Part shown: one piece after another, positions 23,099 to 33,519 of the stretch
How the letters are laid out: each line of letters opens with the position of its first letter
How positions within the stretch are numbered: the stretch's first letter is position 1
Assembly: GCA_008690995.1 (NCBI GenBank)
Contig: VRMN01000008.1
Coordinates: forward strand, 62,001 to 126,000
Source of the DNA: Porphyridium purpureum
Lineage: Eukaryota; Rhodophyta; Bangiophyceae; Porphyridiales; Porphyridiaceae
Length of the DNA stretch: 64,000 nt
Direction: 5' to 3'
The notes under the pieces: generated by a model
What the model saw: only the letters and a program-made list of their open reading frames with translations
Databases searched by the model: none
What the model was told of the DNA's origin: nothing
Program-made: the position numbers and the translations under genes

Positions 23099-25411
23099 TT
23101 ATTGGGATTGCTCCTCTTGTGGACACTCAGACGTATCCAGGTTATCTACTTTGTTGCCTTCGTCTGCTTCGGCCTTCTCCTGCGGGTCTGGCCTTGTCGT
23201 CAAGCGGAACGGCATGGGCTCGACACCATACACTTTTCGCAGACTGTCCAAGTCGTCTTCCGTCATCATCAGGGTGAGCGTGCCTCGGCCCTGCCATAGT
23301 GTCACACAATGATGCTCGTGCACACACACAAACGAGCCCATGCCGAGCGCGTCTACAGACGCCTTGAAGCTATCCCCTTCAATGTCAGCAGGCTCAATGA
23401 CTGTCGAGCCCAATGTGCTACTGCTCTGAACACGATGCGCGAGCAGCTTGACAAACCCCTCCCTGCTCACACGGATCACGCGCTTGGTCATATAGGGCAG
23501 CAAAACGTGAACACCTTCGTACGTCAATCGCCACGTCGCACCAAGAAAGGCGGGATCACCGATTGCATCTGCACCAGTTTCCTTACTTGAGCTCGCCCCG
23601 CGCTCAAGAATCCGTGTACCTGCGTGAACAATCAAATACAATCCTGCGCCCCGCGTCGTCAAGGCGTGTTCGGCCATGGTGCGGGCGCTCTCGGATACAA
23701 ATTAAAAGCGACGCGGAGCCTGTTCGTCGCTTACACGCCGAGACATAAAGTGGCTTCGAATAATATTTCGATCTATCCCGAACGTGCTGGCTAGACCGTC
23801 AATAATAGCACCGTCTCTTTCGTCTGACAGACCAGCCAATGGGTCCTGCACTTGCGTCAAACTGAAGCCTTTGGACTTGAACGACATGGCTTTTACAGTC
23901 TTGACATCTTCAGGCGCAGCAGTGCCGTCTCCACTTTTCCCCACGCTGCCGCGGTCGTCACATGTCCGAGCCTCAGTTGTCCTGGCATCGTCCTTGCCGT
24001 CACTTGTTCCGCGTACGTATCGCTTTCGCAAGACGGCAACAAAAAAGGCTCCGGTATCATTATCGTGCGGAATGAGCCGCACGCACAGCGGCAAACTGCT
24101 CACAATGTGTGCTTCCTCGGGGGTAGTCCTGGGTGGAAACATGGACGCACTTAGCTTCGGCTTGAATTCAGAGCCATTCACAGCTTCGGTCTGCTGCGCC
24201 AATAGTGCAGACAACGCCGTGTGATCCGGAGCTGGTTCGTGGAACCCGATCGTGCCGTCCTGCGTGACGCTACCAGTATCCACAAACCAATGTGTGAGGC
24301 CAGGACGTGTGACTAGTTCTGGAAGCCTGTCACGCGCGTCCTCGAGATCCACAGGGCAGCTACGCAGCAGCTCACTTACCACTGCCTCGTTCTCAATCGG
24401 GTTCATACTGCACGTGCTGTACACCATGATGCCTCCCGGTTTGAGCAGCTCGATGCCGCGCTTCGCAATCTGGACCTGCACGGGATGAAGGTCTCTGCCA
24501 TTTCTTGGATGGAAGGAGCGCCAAATGTCTGGCTGCTTTCGAATTGTTCCATCTCCGCTGCAAGGAACGTCTGCAAGCACGCGGTCGAAAGTGCCCGGGG
24601 CCCCGGGGAAAGTCTGGCCGTCGTGGTTGGTGACCACCAGGTTTGGGCAGCCGAAGCGCTTCATCGTATGTACCACCAAGAATGCGCGCTTCACGTTGGC
24701 GTCGTTCGCTACAATCAGCGCGGAGTGCATCTGCGCCGGGTTTTGTCGGCGCAGCATCTCAAATTTGTCGACAATTTGGCTGGTCTTGGAGCCCGGCGCG
24801 GCGCACAAATCTAGCACGCGATGGCCGGCCTCAATCTGCAAAAACATGGGCGGGATCATGGATACAGCTTCCTGTCGCGCAATAATACCGCATTCAGCCT
24901 GGTGCTTGATGAATGTGTTGAATGCTTTTAAGCTTTCGTGTTTGCGGAGAATCGTTCGCGGAATCGACAAACTCCACGCCAGGTTGTCCGGAAACCATCT
25001 GATGGGTTCGGGTAACTTGAACTGCGCTATGTCTTGCTCCTCCTGTTCACGCGTCTCATTCTGATCGCCCTCCTCAAGACTTTTCGGCGGCGCATTGTCC
25101 TCAGCTGCGTCGGCCGGCACCTTTTCCACCAGCTTGAGTTCACCTGAAGCGCAGTTGGCCAAGTAATCCCGCAAGTACTGTGAGAGCGCCGACGACTGCA
25201 TGATGCGCAGCGCGGACGGTAGCGGCACGCGCAAGCACTGCATGAGAGACTCAAAATCGTGCGCATCGCGACAAATGCCCTGCCTCGTGTAGTAGCTCTC
25301 GAGCAATTTGGAGTGCTTCTCAATCAAGTACTCGGTGGCTTGCGCGGAGGCGCGGCGCACCTTGGTGTGCCGCCCTCCTCCTCCGGCCGTATGGCGCCTC
25401 TTCTTCCCCAT
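23099..25411 (-). CDS. NSUN2: tRNA (cytosine-5) methyltransferase NSUN2/TRM4, predicted two exons
   Basis: SAM-dependent m5C methyltransferase of tRNAs. Exon 1 (25411-23737) codes the N-terminal region (LRVPLPSALRIMQS, ISRQEAVSMIPP-like RQEAVSMIPPMFL) and the catalytic domain. This has LDLCAAPGSKTSQ, DVPCSGDGTIRK with the release Cys and YSTCSMNPIENE with the nucleophile Cys. Exon 2 (23643-23099) codes the C-terminal PUA-like part, including WRLTYEGVHVLLPYMTKRVIRVSREGFVKLL and WQGRGTLTLMMTEDDLDSLRKVYGVEP, as in NSUN2. Both parts are in the same frame but a TAA at 23702-23704 separates them. A 93 bp intron would remove it and give 739 residues. The ATG at 25411 (MGKKRRH) fits the family; 25456 is an alternative. 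Confidence 0.85.
23644..23736 (-). other. Predicted 93 bp intron in NSUN2
   Basis: On the minus strand the sequence reads C|GTGTAAGC at the donor and GGCGCAG|GA at the acceptor, with a CTTTTAAT branch-like site. Excision keeps frame and joins SHFMSRR to LYLIVHAGTRILE, matching the family's LY-V / G-K-F-R region. The donor is not the best consensus; the alternative at GTAAGC two bases further would break frame. Confidence 0.6.
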
Positions 25412-25770
25412 CTGATCGGCTGTGCGACGCGCTATTTTGAACGACAGCCCTTTCATGCGGCGGTGGCGGCAGTCAAGGCCAGCTTTTCCGGCATGTCCGT
25501 GACCGCCGCCGTCTCTCTTCCGCGCCACGGCAGCAAATGTTTCTTCTTCTTTTTTTCTTTTTTTTTGGGTCCAGAATTTGTAAAGTAATTTATGTAATGG
25601 CGGCAGATGTAATTTATATCACCGGGACTCTGCGGCGGCGGCTGCTCGTTCGGCTGCTGTGTCCACAGGTGCGGCATCTTCAACGAGGAGGGGACGATCC
25701 AGCGAGAGAGCCAGGTCGAGAGACAGAGAAACGGCGCTGCAGCCAGAACAAACCTGCTTGGCGGCTTACT
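25412..25770. other. Spacer between NSUN2 and ChlP
   Basis: Holds the 5' flank of NSUN2 and the 3' flank of ChlP, both reverse strand. A T-rich run lies at 25538-25567 on the + strand (A-rich on the transcribed sense). No gene is seen. Confidence 0.45.
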
Positions 25771-27189
25771 TTAAAACTTGTTCACGTCCACCGGGGCAAA
25801 GGCGTTGCCGCGCAGAAATGCGCCCGCCGTTCGGAACAGCAGTTTGATATCGTCGACGGGCGAGCCCTTGGTGACTTCCTTGTACAGGTACGAGTCAAAG
25901 GTCACCTTCTGTACATACTCGTCGTCGCACAGCTCGACGAACGCCTCGCGCGCAACATTGTTGGTGTAGAAAACGCTCTGCAGCACGTCCAGCACCTTGT
26001 ACGTCGCCCAGTACTTTCGGTCCCAGTCCTTAATGTAGCTATCCTTGATCTCCTGCTCTGTCGGGTTCTTCTCACCGTTGTTTGTGATCTTCAGCAACGA
26101 CTCGGCGCACATGCGGCCGCTCTTGGCAGCAAAATAGATACCTTCGCCAGAGCACTTGGTCACGTACCCGGCGGCGTCGCCCACAAGCATCATGCGCCCG
26201 TTCACGCGGCGCGGTCGCGGGTGCTCTGGGATCGGGTGAGCCTCGATCCTGAGAATCTTGCCCCCGGCCAGCTTCTCAGCCGCGCGGTTTCGAATCGCCG
26301 TCTGGTATTTCTTAATGGACGGTCGGTCCACCACAGTGCCGGTGCCTACCGCCACGTGGTCATACTTCGGGAACACCCAGGCGTAGAAGTCTGGCGACAC
26401 ATCGTCCCCAACGTACATCTCGGCCAGCTCCTCGTAGTATCGCATCTTGTCCTCCGGGATCTTGATGCGCTCCTGGAACGCAATCGCGAACTGGTAGTCG
26501 CCGGCGTCCATAGCCTTTGCCACGCGCGAGTTCGCGCCGTCAGCTCCAATGATGATATCAAAGTCCATCGTCTTGGCGTTATCGTTGCCCGTCTTCGACG
26601 ACTCGTAATCAGAGAAGTGAATCGTGTACGGCTTGGTGCTCTCCTTTGGAATCTCGACTTCCGTGACGAGCCCATTGATGGGCTTGGCGCCGAATGAGAC
26701 AGCGCGATCACGCAAGTACCCGTCCAGCACCTCACGCCGGCACATGCCAATGTACTCGTCTGGCTTGAGCGTCCTTCCAATGTCCACCTCGCGATTGGAC
26801 GGCGAGATCATCTTCATCTTGCGCACCTTGCGATCGATGATGTTTTCTGGCAGATCAAACTCGCCCACCATGCACAATGGGATAGCGCCACCGCACGGCT
26901 TGGCGTTGTCCATCTTGCGCTCGAAGATGGTGACATCGATGCCGGCCTTGGCCAGCACCTCCGCGGCACACGAGCCCGCCGGCCCACCGCCCACGACGGC
27001 GACGCGGATTTTCATTTCCAGGCCAGAGCTGTTCTTGCTAGCGCTGCGCGCCACCGCCGCCCTAGTCCTCAGCGAGCCCGCGGTGGCCACGACGAACGAA
27101 GACGCGCACGAGGACGCGCACGCGGGCGCGCTCGCGCGCTTCGACGCGCTACCGCAATGCGCGGCTGTTCCAAACACAAACGCCTGCAT
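25771..27189 (-). CDS. chlP: Geranylgeranyl diphosphate/geranylgeranyl-chlorophyll reductase, plastid
   Basis: FAD enzyme that reduces the geranylgeranyl chain to phytyl, supplying the chlorophyll side chain and phytyl diphosphate for tocopherol. The 472-residue protein has an Ala/Ser/Arg-rich presequence of about 60 residues. It is followed by KIRVAVVGGGPAGSCAAEVLAKAG, FERKMDNAKPCGGAIPLCMV, MCRREVLDGYLRDRA, IIGADGANSRVAKA, AWVFPKYDHVAVGTGTV, and GDAAGYVTKCSGEGIYFAAKSGRM. All are diagnostic of ChlP. The start ATG at 27189 includes the transit peptide. It is divergent from a phytyltransferase-like gene that would use its product. Confidence 0.96.
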   Translation of the reverse strand: MQAFVFGTAAHCGSASKRASAPACASSCASSFVVATAGSLRTRAAVARSASKNSSGLEMKIRVAVVGGGPAGSCAAEVLAKAGIDVTIFERKMDNAKPCGGAIPLCMVGEFDLPENIIDRKVRKMKMISPSNREVDIGRTLKPDEYIGMCRREVLDGYLRDRAVSFGAKPINGLVTEVEIPKESTKPYTIHFSDYESSKTGNDNAKTMDFDIIIGADGANSRVAKAMDAGDYQFAIAFQERIKIPEDKMRYYEELAEMYVGDDVSPDFYAWVFPKYDHVAVGTGTVVDRPSIKKYQTAIRNRAAEKLAGGKILRIEAHPIPEHPRPRRVNGRMMLVGDAAGYVTKCSGEGIYFAAKSGRMCAESLLKITNNGEKNPTEQEIKDSYIKDWDRKYWATYKVLDVLQSVFYTNNVAREAFVELCDDEYVQKVTFDSYLYKEVTKGSPVDDIKLLFRTAGAFLRGNAFAPVDVNKF

Positions 27190-28116
27190 CCTGCCTGATC
27201 TATCTCCCGACCTTTCCCTGTTCCTCTTCCCTCACCGTGCGTGCGTGTATCTCCAGTCTCTCTGTACAGACGCTCGTCCTCCACATGCAAATATGTACAA
27301 CCTGTTCCAGTCCTTGCGCACGAGCAGTAGCTTGGTCAGGCCACACTCCCTGCCGACCGCTGCTTCCTCCTTCCTGTCTACCTTGGTGCCTTCCTCTCTC
27401 CTAACCTCCGAGCTCGCGCGCCGTGCCCAAGTCGATTCCGTCGCGCACGTAGATCCTGCCGCCTCGGTCTACAACAAGTCCAGAACGCCCACGAAATCCG
27501 GCCTCCGTACAGACAAAACACAGCGGGCAAGCGAATGCAAGCGCCATCCACGCACGCGCGCCAGCTCAGATTCGCTGCCCGCCGCAGCACTGGACAAACC
27601 CTAGCGTATTCCTATCAAACTGGGCTTGGTTTACTATTAATCCCCTCCCCTCCTCCCGTTTTATTTAATTTTCTTTTTCCGATTATTGTCACGCCTTGTT
27701 TGAGCTCGTGCAAAAACGCGTGCTCTCGGTTGTGTGTATTCCTCCTAATAAATCACACGTACTTTCATAGAGACACAAATCCAAAACACGCGTGGGCGCC
27801 GGGTCTCGCACGTGCCGATTGAGCTCGGGCGCTCAACACCACCAACAGGGAAAATAAAATACACGACGACGTGGTACAGTTCTCTCAGCTCACAGCTCAT
27901 AGAGAAGGTACAGTGTGGAAGTACACTGCGCTGTACGTTAGTATGTTAATTTAAGTGGTTGATTGTTAATTGTAATGGTTAGTTTAATATTTGGTGCCGT
28001 TGTTTAATCTTCAGCTGCGGAGTGGGAACGCGGGAGTGGCGACGCGGGATTCTCGGTGTGGTGAGCTGGCAACGGGAAGGGTTGGAGGTGGGATTCGGCT
28101 TGGAGAGCGGCGCAGG
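27190..28116. promoter_or_regulatory. Shared divergent region, ChlP / phytyltransferase, with GTAC array
   Basis: 927 bp with no gene seen. GTAC cores at 27874, 27908, 27921 and 27933 (spacing 34, 13, 12); the copy at 27905-27916 reads GAAGGTACAGTG. Further GTACAG occur nearer ChlP at about 27262 and 27508. The array is about 210 bp before the rightward ATG and 690 bp before the ChlP ATG. Flanks around 27640-27780 and 27940-28000 are AT-rich. Confidence 0.5.
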
Positions 28117-29307
28117 ATGTTTGTTATGTGCGGGCTGGCGTGGCAAGGCGCGCCTGCGCGTGCGACGTCAATGTTCGCAAGCAGCTCGCTCGTGCGGAGA
28201 TCGCCGCGGCGGGATTGTGCGGACTGTCGCAGAACGGTGGCTGTGCGCGTGCGCAACGCACGCCGAGTGCGGTGTCATAGCAGCGGTCAGGAGTCCGCGG
28301 TGGAACGCAGACAGTACGCGCTGGCCAGATTGTGGTCGCTCGCAAGGATCATCGGGAAGTATTCTCGGCCGCATACGGTGCTGGGATCCGTGCTCTCGGT
28401 GCTTTCTGTGAGCCTGTTCGCGCTACGGTACGCGCCGCTCGTCCATGCCTCGATCGGATCCGTGTCGCTGCGTGTCGCTGCTCTACCAATTTTGTTTGCC
28501 GTCATATGTGCCGTGCTGGTGAATGTGTACATCACAGGACTGAACCAAATTTTTGACGTGGACGTGGATAGAATCAACAAGCCAACCCTGCCGCTGGCCA
28601 GTGGCGAGCTCGGAATCAGGGCGGGCTGGACCATCGTGCTGGCAGCTTTGCCTGCTTGTGCGGGCTTGGCGGCAGCATTCCCAGCCCTAGTTACAAGAGA
28701 GCTACTGATGACACTCGCAGGTTCGGCCTTGCTTGGCACGCTCTACTCGGCACCCCCGGTGCGCCTCAAGCGATTTCCGCTCGCCGCGTCTATCTGCATC
28801 CTGAGTGTTCGCGGACTGTTAGTGAATGTTGGATTCTTCCTTAGTATGTTCCGTCTTTTACTGAGAAGGAAAGGTCTGGCCATGCCGAGCTATAGCTCGC
28901 TCTGGAGCAGTATCGCTGTGAGCAGGCCGCTACTCGCCTACATTGTATTCTTTTTCACCGGCTTTGGTGTGTGTATTGCCCTCTTCAAGGATATTCCGGA
29001 TATTGCCGGCGACGCGCAGTTCAGCCTGCGCTCGTTCGCAGTCCGCATTGGTGCAAGCAAGACGTTGTGGCTGGCATCAGGTCTGCTGGCCGCGCTGTAT
29101 ATCGGGTTTAGCTCAGTGCTGCTTTTTGGTCACCAGACGCCAAACGTGGCCATGGCCACGTATCACTTGATGGCTGCTGCATGGTTGCTCAAGGAGACGC
29201 GCGATCTTGTCGCTGCATCGGCGTCTGCTGCGCAGATTTATGACTTTTACATGCGAGTGTGGGGGCTATTTTATCTCGAGTACTGCGCGCTCCCTTGGCT
29301 TCTGTAG
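28117..29307 (+). CDS. UbiA-family homogentisate phytyl/prenyltransferase, plastid
   Basis: Membrane enzyme that condenses homogentisate with a prenyl diphosphate, the committed step of tocopherol synthesis (VTE2/HPT), or of plastoquinone synthesis if solanesyl is used. The 396-residue protein has an Arg-rich presequence of about 65 residues, then YSRPHTVLGSVLSVLSVSLFA. Motif 1 is NVYITGLNQIFDVDVDRINKPTLPLASGE (NQxxDxxxD), and the second Asp motif is LFKDIPDIAGDAQFSLRSFAVRIGA. About eight hydrophobic segments are seen. The first ATG after a non-ATG stretch is 28117; 28171 is also possible. HPT is favoured over HST because of the neighbouring ChlP, which is inference. Confidence 0.88.
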   Translation: MFVMCGLAWQGAPARATSMFASSSLVRRSPRRDCADCRRTVAVRVRNARRVRCHSSGQESAVERRQYALARLWSLARIIGKYSRPHTVLGSVLSVLSVSLFALRYAPLVHASIGSVSLRVAALPILFAVICAVLVNVYITGLNQIFDVDVDRINKPTLPLASGELGIRAGWTIVLAALPACAGLAAAFPALVTRELLMTLAGSALLGTLYSAPPVRLKRFPLAASICILSVRGLLVNVGFFLSMFRLLLRRKGLAMPSYSSLWSSIAVSRPLLAYIVFFFTGFGVCIALFKDIPDIAGDAQFSLRSFAVRIGASKTLWLASGLLAALYIGFSSVLLFGHQTPNVAMATYHLMAAAWLLKETRDLVAASASAAQIYDFYMRVWGLFYLEYCALPWLL

Positions 29308-29731
29308 GCGAAATAAATTAGCAACGGGTTCCCAAAGACTTCCGCCGCCGACGGATCGAACGTGCGCGTCGCCAGGCACACGCGGCACGCGCGCAGTGGT
29401 CGCCTGCGTGTGAAAGATCAGCGTTTGAGTCGATCAGCTCCCAATGTCGCTGTGTTATCTACTCACAGCTGTACTACAGCGAGAAACCCAGGCACCTGGT
29501 ATAAAAGACCGGCTGTCCAAGCGCCGGTGCAGCACAGGAGAGAACGCGACTCGGTAGAGAATATAGTTTAGAGTTTATTTGATACCAGTGAAGGTTCATC
29601 TTATCCGTCGGAGGGCCGCCTAGATACGAAAGAGCGACAGCCGCCCAAAGCCCGAGCCAAACTCTCATTCTCTCACAAGGTACCACCGCTTCTAGCGACA
29701 CCCAAGGTCTTGTAACACGTTGCGGGGAGAG
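29308..29731. promoter_or_regulatory. Spacer with EMC4 promoter
   Basis: 424 bp. AATAAA at 29312 just after the phytyltransferase stop may belong to its 3' end. A TATAAAAG box lies at 29500-29507. No gene is seen. Confidence 0.45.
29500..29507 (+). promoter_or_regulatory. TATA box upstream of EMC4
   Basis: TATAAAAG, 232 bp before the EMC4 ATG, nearly the same distance as in the helicase gene. Confidence 0.5.
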
Positions 29732-30400
29732 ATGCGCCTCATGGAATGGGCGCGCTGGAAGCCCGACGCGTCCTTGCTGGGTCAAGGAGACGCGCTCGAG
29801 GGGAAGCGCCTGGATGCCACTTGTGCGGCCGCCGCGAAACCTTGCGGCCTGATTCTGCGCAAAGACGCCGCCGAGCTGCGTGAATGCGTCCGGGCGGTGC
29901 AAGAGGCAAACGAGCTTGCCCAGCAGGCACAAAAGCGACAGCAGCAACAGCAGCAACATGGGGCGGGCGCGGGTGGCGGCAGAGCAGCAGTGGTGGCGGC
30001 GGCGCGGGATGAGGAGCGATTCAGCACATTGATGAAAAAATCGTGGGCGGTGGCGATGGCGCCTATTCAGCAGACGTTGTCTATGGGATTCATGCTGTGG
30101 ATGTCCGGGTCGGGCGTGCATATTTTTTCAATGATGACGACTTTCACGTGCATGATGATCGCAGGACAGAGCCTCCTTCACTGCCTAACGCCCTTCCGAG
30201 CGCTCGAGCAGGCAGACGCGCGGATACGCCCGCAGCTGTGGACGCAAAAGGCGGTGTCCATTTTGCTGGCGCTCATCCCCGTCGTGTTGGCCGTGCGCAA
30301 GTGCATCAACATGCAGTTTCTGCCCACAACGGAAGCCGACTTTGTCGGGCTCTTGCCCCTCTATTCGTACGACCGCACACTTGGCACTGTGCTGAGGTGA
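29732..30400 (+). CDS. EMC4: ER membrane protein complex subunit 4 (EMC4/TMEM85)
   Basis: Subunit of the ER insertase that places tail-anchored and multipass proteins. The 222-residue protein matches EMC4 in its second half: KKSWAVAMAPIQQTLSMGFMLWMSGSGVHIFSMM, two hydrophobic segments, a CLTPFRALEQ segment and LALIPVVLAVRKCINMQFLPTTEADFVGLLP (EMC4 has VYKCQSMGLLPTHASDW). The N-terminal half is soluble with a poly-Gln stretch and Ala/Gly-rich linker. The ATG at 29732 is the first in frame; Met at 29741 also fits. Confidence 0.9.
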   Translation: MRLMEWARWKPDASLLGQGDALEGKRLDATCAAAAKPCGLILRKDAAELRECVRAVQEANELAQQAQKRQQQQQQHGAGAGGGRAAVVAAARDEERFSTLMKKSWAVAMAPIQQTLSMGFMLWMSGSGVHIFSMMTTFTCMMIAGQSLLHCLTPFRALEQADARIRPQLWTQKAVSILLALIPVVLAVRKCINMQFLPTTEADFVGLLPLYSYDRTLGTVLR

Positions 30401-32031
30401 TGCGGATGTCAAAGTGACCCTCGCTGCGGATTGCCATCCGTGGCGAACGCTTCTGAAAGAGGGAACTGCGCCTTTGCGAGCAGCCTTGCGCGCGCGTGGC
30501 GCACGCAGTCAAGTTGTCAGCATTGCGGGCGTGGCACAGGTGATGTCATCATAAAGCGTGGTCCCCTCTCATCTTCTACCGTGGACACTGCGCATCTGCG
30601 TGCCAGCGTTCCTCCAAGCCCAAGAAGGAAAAACCTACAAACAGACGAACAAAACGCGCCACTTACACCGCCGACCCCTCGCCAAAGTTTAGCAGAATTG
30701 GGAAACGAGCTGTTGTGATGGTGTCACGTATGATTGACACCGAGCCTGTCCGCATGGATCTCGCGCCGCATCACAATTCAATGTGCTGCGATCACTCTTT
30801 CATTCTGCTTCATTCATTTACACGCATATCCGCGACACCACCACCACCTGTGTAGTCGCACACGCCAATACCAGGCTCTCCCGCGATTCTTGCTTGGGCG
30901 CTCTCGCCATTGGGTGTCTAAACGCGACTCCTCAAACCATACAACAACGTGCGATTTTATTAGTCTTGCAACAGACACGATACAGAAAAACACCCACCAC
31001 CACCACCATCATCCTTCACGCGACACACCCACACGGCGAGCTGGAGTGCGGGTAGGAGCGAGTGTCCACGCGTCGATTGGCGCATGCGTGCAGACGGTGC
31101 ACAGAGTACCGAAGATACAGAAATGCGCTTGGCCAGGTGTCGAAATCAATCACAACAGCGTCACCACCCTAAAATAAGAAACGCATGGATGATGTTCCTG
31201 TTTGCTTGTACGACACTGCCGGCCCGGTGGTGTCGGCTGCGCGTGCAAACGTGGCTTTTTCTTTCTTTTTTGTTTTGGTCCTTCGTCTTTCCATTCAACT
31301 CGTGCAGTTGCTTGATTGGTGGAACGGCACAGTGAGCAGTCTGTTTGTGTGTTGGATTGTCTCGTGTCGCTGCTGCGTCCGTAAAAGCGTGGAGTGAGAG
31401 GACGGTGATGGTGAAGGTGCGACAGGGAGCAGCGCGTGGTGCTCCAAGACCTTTTCACTCTTGGGTAGGTTGGTCGTCCGCGTACGTGCAGAGAGTGAGT
31501 GTGTGTGAGAGAGAGGAAGTGTGTGTGTGTGAGAGAAAGTTAGCGGTTCAGCTGCCACACAGCAGAGTAGAAATAAAAGCGCCGAGTGCCACGAACGGCG
31601 CCTCGCACTGTACGTGCGCCCCGGACGAGCGCGCACAAACGGTTGGGACCGACGCGGCGTGTGGGTCAATTTCGAGGCGTGGTGTCGCGTGGCGGCGTGG
31701 CGCGAGCGGCCAAATATAGAAATCGACGTTCGGGACACTTGGCCGTCAACGGGCGCGTGCCGCAGCGTGTGTGCAGTCAGTGCGTAGTAAAAGACACTTT
31801 GTGGCGTTGGGTATTTAAAGGTGGAGACAGAGAGGTTGAGGCAGGAGAAGGAGGCGTGGTGGGGTTCTGGTTGCGCTGGTTGCGCTGGTTGGACCGGTTG
31901 GACTGGTTGGACTGGTTGGACTGGTTGGACTTGACGTCCTGAGAAGCGCTGCGCGTTTGGGTGTGCCGACAAGCTTGTTGAACACGGCGTGGACAGCGGG
32001 TTGCAGAGGCGGTGGGACTCGCGCAGCCGCG
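30401..32031. other. Gene-poor 1.6 kb upstream of protein kinase
   Basis: No gene is recognised on either strand. It holds simple repeats: CAC/CAT near 30990-31015, mixed GA/GT between about 31490 and 31550, and a TGGTTGGACT minisatellite at 31867-31930. A TATTTAAAG at 31812-31820 could be the kinase TATA element. Confidence 0.5.
31867..31930 (+). repeat. 10 bp minisatellite (TGGTTGGACT)
   Basis: About six head-to-tail units of a 10-mer. The early units read CTGGTTGCG and the later ones settle to TGGTTGGACT. It lies about 100 bp before the kinase ATG and would be in its 5' leader. On the opposite strand it is AACCAGTCC-rich. Confidence 0.8.
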
Positions 32032-33519
32032 ATGGCGCGCCCACAGTTCAAGGCATTGCACACCAAGTATGTTGTGCGGGAGTGGATTGGATCTGGCGCG
32101 CTCGGTATGGTGCTGCGCGTGACGAGAAAGCAGGACGACTGCGAGTTCGCGGCAAAGGTGGTCGCAAAGGCGGGTCTCGATCGCTTGACACGCGTGGCGC
32201 TCGCCCGCGAAGTGGCCGTGTTCCACCACGTCAGGCATCCAAATATTGTGCGCCTTGAAGAGACCATTGAGGACACAGAGTACATCTACATTATTACCGA
32301 GCTGCTCGCGGGCGGGAATCTGCACAGCCGACTTTCCGACATGGCTGCCATGGCAGTGCCCGAGAGAAGAATTGACGACCGAGCAAACGGAGAGTATATG
32401 GACGAAGACTCGCCTCCCGTCGTCACGGCGGAGCAGGAGCAGCGGCTCGGTGCCACAGCGGCGCAAATAGCTGCCACAACAGGCATGGGGCAAGCGGAGC
32501 AGGCCGAACTGAAGTCGGCGCTTTTGCAAGAAGCACAGAACATGCTCATGAGTGCGGACCGGTCTGTGACTAATTCAAGCTCTGTGAGCGATACGGACGA
32601 GGAACGCCCGGAGCGCTCCGACGGCGTGGTGCAACCTTTGACTTTTTCAAGATCTCACTTGTACAGTCTGGCCCTGCAGATGCTGAGCGCTGTTTCGTAT
32701 CTTCACGACCGAGGCATGGCGCACCGCGACATCAAATTGGACAACTTTGTGTTTCAAACGATGCTCGACGACGAGGTGCCCGTCATCAAGCTAGTCGATT
32801 TTGGAATGGTGTATTGGAGAAAGCCGGGAGCAGCTCTGTTCAGCCGGCACCGCTGCGGCACGCTCGGATTCTGTGCCCCGGAGGTTTGCAACTCGAGCTC
32901 GTACATTCCGGAGCGTGCCGACATGTGGAGTCTAGGCGTTGTCCTTTTTGCCATGTCCCTTCATCGTATGCCGTTTTCGAGCTCGGACGATAAGGGTTTG
33001 GCGCGGGATGTGGCGAGGTGCCGCATCGCATGGAAGGAGGATGAGTGGAGGGGTGCCGGCTTGAACATGATGCGCTTCGTTCAGAGCCTTTTGCATAAGA
33101 ATCCAGAAAACCGGCCGACCGCGAAGCACGCGTACGAAACAGTCTCTCAATTGCTGCGCAATTTGGAACCAAACGAAGAACCGTATACCGCCGCTGGGCC
33201 GACGAATGGTTTGTCCGAGGCGACGGAGCGGCCGTCAAATCAATTGTATGTGAACGAGGGGATGGTTGAGAAGGTCGCGCAGGTGCTTGTTGGTGAGGCT
33301 TCTGCGCTGGGCACCTCGTCGGAAGGCAAGGCGAAGCACCACCGTCGACCAAGTACGAACAACTCCTTGGACGACTTTGTCGAGTTCTTGAAAGGAGTTC
33401 TGACGCTGAGAAGAAACAATTCGTTGGAGCAAAGTTCTGAGCGAATCGGTGTTGAGACAAGGGTTGGGGTGCCAGTCGCGGAAAATGTCTCGGATCCCTG
33501 CGACCATGCGTGTTCCTGA
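32032..33519 (+). CDS. Serine/threonine protein kinase with a 100-residue insert
   Basis: A 495-residue kinase, catalytically complete. Gly loop GSGALGMV at 20-27, Lys42 in FAAKVV, Glu60 in LAREVAVF, HRDIKLDN at 231-238, DFG at 256-258, APE at 282-284, and DMWSLGVVLFAM. It resembles CAMK/AMPK-like kinases. Between helix D (GGNLHSRL, about 100) and helix E (about 206) lies an acidic, Ala/Gln-rich insert of some 100 residues not usual in these families. The C-terminal 110 residues are non-catalytic and charged. The ATG at 32032 is the first in frame; the sequence before it has only TTG. Substrate and pathway are unknown. Confidence 0.9.
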   Translation: MARPQFKALHTKYVVREWIGSGALGMVLRVTRKQDDCEFAAKVVAKAGLDRLTRVALAREVAVFHHVRHPNIVRLEETIEDTEYIYIITELLAGGNLHSRLSDMAAMAVPERRIDDRANGEYMDEDSPPVVTAEQEQRLGATAAQIAATTGMGQAEQAELKSALLQEAQNMLMSADRSVTNSSSVSDTDEERPERSDGVVQPLTFSRSHLYSLALQMLSAVSYLHDRGMAHRDIKLDNFVFQTMLDDEVPVIKLVDFGMVYWRKPGAALFSRHRCGTLGFCAPEVCNSSSYIPERADMWSLGVVLFAMSLHRMPFSSSDDKGLARDVARCRIAWKEDEWRGAGLNMMRFVQSLLHKNPENRPTAKHAYETVSQLLRNLEPNEEPYTAAGPTNGLSEATERPSNQLYVNEGMVEKVAQVLVGEASALGTSSEGKAKHHRRPSTNNSLDDFVEFLKGVLTLRRNNSLEQSSERIGVETRVGVPVAENVSDPCDHACS

